DNA from: an uncultured Flavihumibacter sp.
GTDB taxonomy: Bacteria; Bacteroidota; Bacteroidia; Chitinophagales; Chitinophagaceae
Assembly: GCA_902168105.1 (NCBI GenBank)
Contig: CABHOY010000055.1
Span: 186,001-250,000 of the forward strand
Length of the DNA: 64,000 nt
Direction of reading: 5' to 3'
The notes under the pieces were generated by a model. That model saw only the letters and a program-made list of their open reading frames with translations. It ran no database searches and had not been told where the DNA came from. Shown here one piece after another: positions 34,374-41,777 of the stretch; the stretch's first letter is position 1; each line of letters begins with the position of its first letter. Position numbers and translations under genes: made by a program.

Positions 34374-36179
34374 CTATTTTTTCTGATCCTTATCTATCTT
34401 CTTAAGCAAGGCTTCATTCAGTGGATGTATGCTGTCAAAAACGTGGCTTAAAGCACCTGGTGCTAATGAGTTGTTGCTATGACAGGTAAAGCAGGTAAAA
34501 GTAGTTGACTGGAAATAAGTTTCCATTGTACTGTTGGCTAATACGCTTGTACCAATGGCTCCACCGGAAGTGGAATCTGCCGGATATATACTGCCGGTTG
34601 GTGCAGAGCCGCCAAACGTCCATACGGCGCCAATAAATACATAGTTTTTCCTGATGTCCTTACCTTGTATCAAACTCATAATTGAGTTGTTAATAGAGAT
34701 AAGTTCAGTATTGGAAGCAGAAGCACTCGTATCCTGCTGATTAGGTACTGTACCTAAAGCTGTTCCGAAGGGGAATACACGCTGTGTATTGCTAGGGGCT
34801 ATGTGGTTCCCTGGACTAGCTTCCAGGTATTGGGTGGTGTCGTTGTAATTAATATAAGCGACATTGTAAGGTTGGGTGGACGCATCGGCGTTAAAGAGCC
34901 AGGAACCGGTATTTGCAGCAACGGTCTGTACCTGACCTTTATTGTTGATATACTGATATTCGGCATTCGGCGTATTGCTATGATGCTCAAATGTCGCCCA
35001 TATCATTTCAGGATGTCCTGCCACGCTGCCGACAATATGTATACCGACCAATGCAAGCGTCGTTTTTTGTTGTCCGGCAGGTTTCCAGAGTACTTCGGAA
35101 GATGCCGCATATGTCGGGATCATAGCGTCCATCAGGAAATAGTCCTGCGGATTATCAAGACTATCAGCTATTACCCAGGATGTTTTCATCTCCATTGTCA
35201 ATGCATTTGAATCTGTAGGAACAGGATATCCATTTGCTTTCGCATAATTAACGATACAGGTCCTTTCTGCCGCAGTGGTGGGAAACTGCTGTTTCGAGAT
35301 ACAATTGTTTTTAAACTTGGGATCATTGATAGCAGTCAGATAGTAGGCGTACATGTCATTCACCATGGTGATATAATATACCAGGGAATTATTCTGAGCG
35401 ATCAATGCATTACCGGTAGCCTGGTTGACTTCCGTATCCACTTCATTGCCGTTAACATCGAGGATGACATTTCCAGTGCTGGTAGGAAATACATGGAGTA
35501 CTTTTTCAGGATTGATCAATTTGGTAGCGATCAAAGGTTGTTCAATCTTATTACCGGCTTTGTCTTTTAGTAACGCCGGTGCATTGGCTGGCTTCTCTAC
35601 GTTTCCCAGTTCTATCAGTTTGCCTGCTTTATTTTTGATCAATACTCTTTCTCCGGCCTTATGAGCCATTACTTCAAACAAACGGCCTTTTTTGTCTCTG
35701 AAAACAGGTAATCTGTTGGGGCCATTTTTATCCAGGCTGCTGCTGGCAGCCGGAATGATTCCCGGTATATGCTTCTGCAGTTGTAAGCCGCCAGCCGGGT
35801 CGGATACTACGTTATAAAATATTGGTGAGGCCATTACAGAGCTGCCTGCATATTCTGCTGAAGAAGGAGAGGTGATCCAGAGGAACATGCGTTCAGACCA
35901 CTGATAGAAATCACAGTTGTTCTGATGTCCGAAGGTGACGCTGTTAGCTGGTGTTACCAAACCGTTTTCAGTAACGTTACCGCTTTTAAACCAGGTGTTG
36001 AAAGTATCTTTTGAAACAGTGCACGTAGGCATTACATCCTGCGGTAACTGGATACGTGAATAAGGCGCATTTTGAGTGGTGCTTTCAGCAGTTTTGTTGT
36101 TACTGGTGTTACATGCGCCCAGCCATATAAGGCCGCATGATGCCATGAGGGAAATAGCGACAATTACATTTTTTTTCAT
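34374..36179 (-). CDS. Large lipoprotein with a C-terminal CxxCH haem-binding motif
   Basis: 601 residues from the ATG at 36179. A lipoprotein signal ends at Cys23 (WLGAC). The bulk of the protein is unfamiliar to me, with one distinctive segment (FGHQNNCDFYQWSERMFLWI). Near the end, TTFTCFTCHSNN holds one c-type haem motif (Cys563, Cys566, His567), 35 residues before the stop. It should be exported and carry a single haem c. Similar lipoproteins exist in other bacteria, but I know of no tested function. The next gene upstream on the same strand is YceI, itself a small exported binding protein, 470 bp away across the large palindrome. Confidence 0.75.
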   Translation of the reverse strand: MKKNVIVAISLMASCGLIWLGACNTSNNKTAESTTQNAPYSRIQLPQDVMPTCTVSKDTFNTWFKSGNVTENGLVTPANSVTFGHQNNCDFYQWSERMFLWITSPSSAEYAGSSVMASPIFYNVVSDPAGGLQLQKHIPGIIPAASSSLDKNGPNRLPVFRDKKGRLFEVMAHKAGERVLIKNKAGKLIELGNVEKPANAPALLKDKAGNKIEQPLIATKLINPEKVLHVFPTSTGNVILDVNGNEVDTEVNQATGNALIAQNNSLVYYITMVNDMYAYYLTAINDPKFKNNCISKQQFPTTAAERTCIVNYAKANGYPVPTDSNALTMEMKTSWVIADSLDNPQDYFLMDAMIPTYAASSEVLWKPAGQQKTTLALVGIHIVGSVAGHPEMIWATFEHHSNTPNAEYQYINNKGQVQTVAANTGSWLFNADASTQPYNVAYINYNDTTQYLEASPGNHIAPSNTQRVFPFGTALGTVPNQQDTSASASNTELISINNSIMSLIQGKDIRKNYVFIGAVWTFGGSAPTGSIYPADSTSGGAIGTSVLANSTMETYFQSTTFTCFTCHSNNSLAPGALSHVFDSIHPLNEALLKKIDKDQKK

Positions 36180-36648
36180 GTTGTACGTTTTAAACATGTG
36201 GTGAGATGTGGGAATAAATAATCGGGATAAAACATCAGCCGCTACTGATCTATGTGAATAGAAAATAGGGGATGTTATTAGTAACCAGGGTTATACGTTA
36301 AATCAGGAAGTAGGAAGATGTTCTTCGGTTTATTTGAGTTGTCTTGATATAGGTAAATGTAATAATATAAACTTGATTTTCCCAGAACTTTTTACGGCTA
36401 TTTTGTTTTCAACGGGGTATGCGTGATGGTATGTAAGTATGTTCAGTACCAGGAAAGAGGTTGCATACAGCTTGCATATAACGTTCATGATCTTCCGTTC
36501 ATCTTCCGTTCCGAACGGAAGATGAACGGAAGATCATGAATGTTATATGCAAGCTGTATAGAAGGTGAATGCCTGGCACAGGCAGCGTATTTTATCAGAT
36601 GCTGATAACGTTTTAGCTTTTTGAGTCGGGACGGAAGAGCAGGTTGTT
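36180..36648. other. 469-bp intergenic region containing a 95-bp palindrome
   Basis: It lies between two minus-strand genes. The palindrome at 36465-36559 is the only clear structure; the promoter of the haem lipoprotein must lie nearer 36180. Confidence 0.6.
36465..36559. repeat. 95-bp near-perfect palindrome
   Basis: Pairing outward from C36512, 47 positions on each side were checked one by one. All are complementary except 36483/36541, a G-T. The only unpaired base is the centre. Each arm contains two adjacent copies of the 11-mer ATCTTCCGTTC (36490-36500 and 36501-36511) or its complement. No T-run follows, so it is not an ordinary terminator. Confidence 0.9.
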
Positions 36649-37224
36649 TTAATGCCTGAAGGTCAGGTTGAAAGAGATAACCACATTTTCGCCTGTTGTG
36701 AACTGACCGAAGAGGAACGCCGGAGGGTCAATATCGAAGTCGCGCATGTTGATCTGCTTATTGCCTGTGACGATGATACTTTTATCTGCATTGACCTGAG
36801 TTGCTCCTACAATGTCGATGGTCTGCGTAACGCCGGCTACGGTAAGATCACCAGAGCAGGTAATGACCGTACCTTGTTTAGACACTGTTGCTGATCTGAG
36901 ATTAAAGGTGATGGTGGGATACTTGCTTGTTTTCAGTGCTTTGTAGGCCACGGCATCAAGTCCGGTACGTTCACTTTTCAGGCTCTCTGCAGGCATGGTA
37001 AAATTGAGTAAGGTCAGTCCTCCCAGCTCACCGTCTTCATAAAATGTGAAAGTAGCATTGCAGGCAATCTTGGATGTTTTCATTTCCCAGTCATGCATGG
37101 TGGAAGTACCGTTGATGGTGAGCGTGAAATCATTCTTTTGCTGATGTTTTACTTGCGCGATAGTGGTTGTTGTCAATTGGTGTATTAAAAACAGCAGGGC
37201 GATTGTTTTGCATAATGTCTTCAT
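36649..37224 (-). CDS. YceI-family periplasmic protein
   Basis: 191 residues from the ATG at 37224, with a signal peptide (MKTLCKTIALLFLIHQLTTT). The lipocalin-like YceI domain shows INGTSTMHDWEMKTSKIACN, ESLKSERTGLDAVAYKALK, SKYPTITFNLRSATV and SGDLTVAGVTQTIDI in the usual order. Members bind isoprenoid-like lipids in the periplasm and some are linked to stress or respiration. It is divergent from the M20 gene, 207 bp away. A start at 37251 is open but adds nine residues before the signal. Confidence 0.92.
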   Translation of the reverse strand: MKTLCKTIALLFLIHQLTTTTIAQVKHQQKNDFTLTINGTSTMHDWEMKTSKIACNATFTFYEDGELGGLTLLNFTMPAESLKSERTGLDAVAYKALKTSKYPTITFNLRSATVSKQGTVITCSGDLTVAGVTQTIDIVGATQVNADKSIIVTGNKQINMRDFDIDPPAFLFGQFTTGENVVISFNLTFRH

Positions 37225-37431
37225 AGTGTATATCCTCATTTGATACTGCAAATTAGCAGGGCGTGAGGTAGTGATGCATGACGGTCATCAGTGAGGGAGA
37301 TGATTCCTGCTTCCTGTGAAACTGACATCAAGTATAACCGGTACTGTGAGCACAGTTACAGAATTCCAGGAGAAATAAGCCGAAAATCTCTATTTTGTAG
37401 TATATCAATCAACCAAAATCTGTTATTGCTT

Positions 37432-38715
37432 ATGAAACCCGGGCTCATTGCATTGCTGACATTTGTACCCATGCTGACGATGGCTCAGCTGAAAGAACTG
37501 GATAAGAACATCGCCAGTGTTAAAGATTCTGTTGTATCCTGGAGAAGATATCTTCATCAGCATCCGGAGTTGTCTAACCGGGAGTATAAGACCGGTGCCT
37601 ATGTGGCAGCCCGTTTGAAAGCCTTAGGACTTGATGTGCAGACAGGTGTAGGTAAGACAGGCGTAGTCGCTATTCTGAAGGGGGGCAAGCCGGGGCCTGT
37701 AGTCGCATTACGTGCTGATATGGATGCCTTGCCGGTATATGAAAGGGCAAACATTCCCTTTAAGTCAGTAGATACTGCTGATTATCTTGGTCAGCAGGTA
37801 CCCGTTATGCATGCCTGCGGGCACGACACACATGTGGCCATGTTACTTGGTACTGCATCTGTACTTGCTTCTATGAAAAAGGATGTACCAGGAACTGTGA
37901 AGTTCATCTTCCAGCCGGCAGAAGAAGGAGCGCCTGGCGATGAAGAAGGCGGGGCTCCCCTGATGATCAAAGAAGGTGTAATGGATAATCCGAAGGTGGA
38001 TGCCATCTTTGGGCTACATATCAATTCACAGACACCTATTGGTACAGTGAAATATAAGTCGGGCGCTGAAATGGCATCGAGCGACTGGTTTGTCGTGAAG
38101 GTAAAGGGGAAACAGTCTCATGGTTCCCAGCCCTGGCATGGTATTGATCCTGTTGTAGTAGCGGCACAGATCATACAAGGCTTTCAAACCATTGTGAGCA
38201 GACAGACAGAGCTGACCAAGGCGCCTGTTGTGATCACTGTCGGTAAAATACATAGTGGTGTGCGGAGCAACATCATTCCTGAAGAACTGGTAATGGAAGG
38301 CACTATCCGTACGCTGGACGGAAAGATGCAGCAGGAGGTACACGAGAAGATGAAATTAACGGCGACGAAGATCGCAGAGGCATCGGGTGCTTCAGCAGAA
38401 GTAACCATTGATACTAAAACCAAGGTGACCTTTAATGATCCTGCACTGGTAAAACAGATGCTACCCTCATTAGAGGCTGCAATAGGAGCAGAGAATGTGA
38501 AGGAAGGTGATTGGACGACCGGTGCTGAAGACTTTTCTTTTTATGGCGATAAAGCGCCTGCGTTCTTCTTTTTCCTGGGCGGGTTACCAGCAGGTACAGA
38601 TCCAGCTAAAGCAGCTGCGCATCATACGCCGGACTTTTATATTGACGACTCCCGGTTGGACGCCGGTGTGAAAATATTCTGTCAGCTAGTATTTGATTAC
38701 GGGAAGAAGAAATAA
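37432..38715 (+). CDS. Exported M20-family metallo-amidohydrolase
   Basis: 427 residues from the ATG at 37432, with a signal peptide (ALLTFVPMLTMAQ). The M20D features are complete: LRADMDALPVYE, the metal ligands Cys129 and His131 in HACGHDTH, the Glu164-Glu165 pair in QPAEEGAPG, His in FGLHINSQTP and His in AAAHHTPDFYIDD. Such enzymes hydrolyse N-acyl amino acids, hippurate-like compounds or related amides. Export to the periplasm suggests a scavenging role. The longer frame from 37291 has no family sequence. It is convergent with the S8 peptidase. Confidence 0.93.
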   Translation: MKPGLIALLTFVPMLTMAQLKELDKNIASVKDSVVSWRRYLHQHPELSNREYKTGAYVAARLKALGLDVQTGVGKTGVVAILKGGKPGPVVALRADMDALPVYERANIPFKSVDTADYLGQQVPVMHACGHDTHVAMLLGTASVLASMKKDVPGTVKFIFQPAEEGAPGDEEGGAPLMIKEGVMDNPKVDAIFGLHINSQTPIGTVKYKSGAEMASSDWFVVKVKGKQSHGSQPWHGIDPVVVAAQIIQGFQTIVSRQTELTKAPVVITVGKIHSGVRSNIIPEELVMEGTIRTLDGKMQQEVHEKMKLTATKIAEASGASAEVTIDTKTKVTFNDPALVKQMLPSLEAAIGAENVKEGDWTTGAEDFSFYGDKAPAFFFFLGGLPAGTDPAKAAAHHTPDFYIDDSRLDAGVKIFCQLVFDYGKKK

Positions 38716-38723
38716 CAATAAGA

Positions 38724-38753
38724 GAAGCCCGTCCGCTTAAGCAGACGGGCTTC
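38724..38753. terminator. Bidirectional terminator between M20 and S8 genes
   Basis: GAAGCCCGTC pairs with GACGGGCTTC around CGCTTAAGCA, which pairs further within. It lies between the two convergent stops, with T-rich sequence on the plus side. Confidence 0.75.
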
Positions 38754-38765
38754 CTCTTTATAATA

Positions 38766-40262
38766 TTAATAACTAACCGCTTTTCCTGCATTGATCTGTC
38801 CATTGCCAAAGAACGCATCTTTACCTGGTAGTCCATAGTCGGTAGATGATTTACGCAATATGAGCTCGACAAGTAACGGGTTCATATTCCGGTGTTTGCC
38901 GTACAGCAATGCAATTGCCGCACTGGCGTGAGGAGCCGCCATACTTGTACCAGCGGACCAACCATAGGAGTATTCGTTTGTTGCTTCATCCCAGAAGCCG
39001 ATATTGAAAACAAAATTGAATACATACTCATAGAAAACAATACCGCCCACATCAACGATCGTGATATTCAAAGGTTCTGCCCAGTTACCACCAGGAGCGC
39101 CATATGAAATGAAATTTTTGCCGTGGTTTGTGAAGATGGATGGTCTATAGAGCGTAGTATCCTGGTTGATGCCCCAACCCAGCGGGCCGTTAGAGGAAAT
39201 AGATATTACGCCCAGCGCAGCAGCAGGGTAAGTAATAAATCTTTTCTCGGTATCGTAATTGTAAGCATCATTACCGGCAGCGGCAACAACTGTAGTCCCA
39301 TTCAGATTAGCCCACACTGTAGCCCTGTTAATAGCTTTGATCAGGTCTTTAACATCCCTGTCGTATTCTACTACAAAGTCGTCGGATGGATCGTCGGGAG
39401 TACCGTTGTCGTCAGTGAACGTTTTGCGTGGTAATTCTCCGCCGAGGCTCATGTTGATGACATCGGCATTTTGTTTTGTAGCATAGAAGATACCATCGAT
39501 CATTGCACTAAATGGTCCGGAACCAGCATCAGACAATACTTTTACGAGGATCAGCTTTACTTCCGGAGCAACGCCTACTACGCCAACTTCATCGTCCAGT
39601 GCAGCAATAGTACCTGCAACATGTGTACCGTGGCTGAAGCCATCTGCACCATGATACTGTACTTCTTCACCTTCAATAAAACTTTTAGTGTTAATGATGT
39701 TAGGAGCTATTTCCGGGTTACCCAGCAGGAAGCCTCCATCAAGCACCGCCACTTTAGCGCCTTTGCCTTTGTAGCCTTTGTCCCAGGCCTGTGGCGCTTT
39801 GACAGATTGCAGGCCCCACTGCAGGAAGCTGTATGGATTGCTGGCCAGTGATTTTGACTTAGCACCTGAAATGTTTGCACCGGACGCAGGTATTTTGTTT
39901 GCGCGGTACACTTTTTCAGGGAGTCTCCAGCTTTGTACGAGGTCAATTACTACTGATTCTACATCAGCAATTTGCCTTGCTTTTTCGGGGAAAGAGGGGT
40001 CCGGAGTTTGTACCCTGATCAAGCCTAACTCCGGATTAGCTGTTTTCAGTTTGAAATTTCTTACGTGTAATTTAGTCAGGCCTTCTGAAATGTTTTCTAG
40101 TTTCGCACCTTCTTTAGCGATAATAATAAAGCCCCTGTCCTGGTGTTTCTGATCGATGACGCCATCGCGGATCTTGATCGTTTTGTCGTCTTTCGTACAG
40201 GAGGCAATAGTCATCAGCATCATAATGGGGAATGCTAGGGCAATGAGTTGACTTCTTTTCAT
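38766..40262 (-). CDS. Subtilisin-like S8 serine protease (lipoprotein)
   Basis: 498 residues. The lipoprotein signal ends at Cys22 (TIASC). A propeptide-like stretch follows to about 130. The catalytic triad is in S8 order: Asp175 in VAVLDGGF, His211 in SHGTHVAGTIAA and Ser440 in AGTSMAAPHASAA. An oxyanion Asn is expected in VVAAAGNDAYN. It should be tethered to the outer membrane or periplasmic face and degrade proteins. A degenerate C-terminal end (GNGQINAGKAVSY) is normal for the family. No partner genes are seen. Confidence 0.93.
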   Translation of the reverse strand: MKRSQLIALAFPIMMLMTIASCTKDDKTIKIRDGVIDQKHQDRGFIIIAKEGAKLENISEGLTKLHVRNFKLKTANPELGLIRVQTPDPSFPEKARQIADVESVVIDLVQSWRLPEKVYRANKIPASGANISGAKSKSLASNPYSFLQWGLQSVKAPQAWDKGYKGKGAKVAVLDGGFLLGNPEIAPNIINTKSFIEGEEVQYHGADGFSHGTHVAGTIAALDDEVGVVGVAPEVKLILVKVLSDAGSGPFSAMIDGIFYATKQNADVINMSLGGELPRKTFTDDNGTPDDPSDDFVVEYDRDVKDLIKAINRATVWANLNGTTVVAAAGNDAYNYDTEKRFITYPAAALGVISISSNGPLGWGINQDTTLYRPSIFTNHGKNFISYGAPGGNWAEPLNITIVDVGGIVFYEYVFNFVFNIGFWDEATNEYSYGWSAGTSMAAPHASAAIALLYGKHRNMNPLLVELILRKSSTDYGLPGKDAFFGNGQINAGKAVSY

Positions 40263-40775
40263 AGAGCTTTTTTTAAAATGATTAACAGTAAATGAAGACA
40301 GATTGGAAAATTGATAGATTTTGTGTGCTTGGTTGAATACTCTAAATGCTACAAATAAGGGTTAAGTGAATGTAGATAAATTATTTAGAATAAAAAATAT
40401 GGTTAGTAGTGAACATTTGAGATAACATTATTGCAATATTTGAACTACAGATAATGTGTGATTAACTGATATATACTTTTTTATTTTCCTGTTACTGCAA
40501 TAATTGTAAGCGTACTGTTACAGCATATCAGCATACTGTTATCCTGTTGCAACATTAAATGAGTGGAAATTGAGTATTGCGGCAGGTGGGTTTGCTACAA
40601 GGTGCAGGAGGAGCATTTTTTGTGGTTTTAAAGGGGAAGGCGAGTTTCTTAAGATAGTGAAAATCAATACAAATGGTCGTTCTTTGAGACTATGTTGCCG
40701 CAGATAGTCATCTATTGACTATATTTGACGCTTATTTAGCATATTAGTTGATATAATAATCATATAAGAAACAGC
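40263..40775. other. 513-bp gene-free region
   Basis: AT-rich, between the divergent S8 and PfkB genes; both promoters must lie here. I see no gene, hairpin or repeat that I can support. Confidence 0.5.
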
Positions 40776-41669
40776 ATGTACGATATTTGTTGCGTAGGGC
40801 ATATCACGTTGGACAAAGTAGTAACCACTAAATCTGTGGTACATATGGCAGGAGGCACTTCGTTTTACTTTTCCAACGCAATCCGTCATATGGATGTTAA
40901 GTATAGACTGGTAACAGGGCTTGCAGAAAGTGAAATGAACACAGTAGTACAATTACGCGAGAAAGGTATTGAGGTGGATGTTGTACCGAGCAGACACACC
41001 GTCTATTTTGAGAATATCTACTCCGAGAATCAGGATCACCGTACGCAACGGGTATTGCAGAAAGCAGATCCCTTTTCCATTGAAGCATTGTCACATACAG
41101 ATGCCCGCGTCTTCCACTTAGGCCCTTTGCTGGCCGATGATATTCCGGTAGAATTGATCAGATCATTATCCGAGCGCGGAAAGGTAGCTCTCGATGTACA
41201 AGGTTATCTGCGCAAGGTAGAGAACCACAATGTACATGCGATAGACTGGCCGGCGAAACAGGATGCATTGAAATATATACATACCCTGAAGGCGAATGAG
41301 CACGAAATGGAAGTGCTGACGGGTATCGGCGATGTACGTAAAGGCGCGAAAGTACTGGCTGAATGGGGTGTAAAGGAAGTTGTGATCACACTGGGCAGTA
41401 TGGGTTCTGTGATCTATGCTAATGGCGTATTCCATCATATCCCGGCGTACTTACCGACAGCTGTCATTGACGCTACGGGATGCGGAGACACTTATATGGC
41501 CGGGTATCTGTATCAGCGGACGAAAGGTGCTTCTTTCCAGGAGGCAGGAGAATTTGCAGCTGCAATGGCAACATTGAAGATCGAGTCTTCCGGACCATTT
41601 ACCGGTACCAAACAGGATGTACTGGACCTGCTGGCGGCCAGCAGAGAAAAGGTATTTGCGGAGCTTTAA
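40776..41669 (+). CDS. PfkB-family carbohydrate kinase
   Basis: 297 residues. The ribokinase-fold start YDICCVGHITLDKVVT and the glycine pair region HMAGGTSFYFSNAIRHM are present, and the C-terminal signature DATGCGDTYMAGYL carries the catalytic base Asp238. It phosphorylates a sugar or polyol with ATP. The variant N-terminus differs from the fructokinase at 46134, so the two are not duplicates. It lies next to the fructan regulator but is convergent with it and ends in its own terminator, so a role in fructan use is possible but not shown. Confidence 0.9.
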   Translation: MYDICCVGHITLDKVVTTKSVVHMAGGTSFYFSNAIRHMDVKYRLVTGLAESEMNTVVQLREKGIEVDVVPSRHTVYFENIYSENQDHRTQRVLQKADPFSIEALSHTDARVFHLGPLLADDIPVELIRSLSERGKVALDVQGYLRKVENHNVHAIDWPAKQDALKYIHTLKANEHEMEVLTGIGDVRKGAKVLAEWGVKEVVITLGSMGSVIYANGVFHHIPAYLPTAVIDATGCGDTYMAGYLYQRTKGASFQEAGEFAAAMATLKIESSGPFTGTKQDVLDLLAASREKVFAEL

Positions 41670-41689
41670 ATATCATTTAGAATAAAAGA

Positions 41690-41720
41690 AAATCCGGTAG
41701 TGTTCTTCACTACCGGATTT
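41690..41720 (+). terminator. Terminator of the PfkB gene
   Basis: A perfect 13-bp stem (AAATCCGGTAGTG against CACTACCGGATTT) with loop TTCTT, followed by TTTTATG. It also lies between convergent genes and may serve the HTCS gene. Confidence 0.85.
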
Positions 41721-41777
41721 TTTTATGTTGATATTATTTGATCTGCTGTAAATGGAACAGTTGTGCAGATCTCATTA

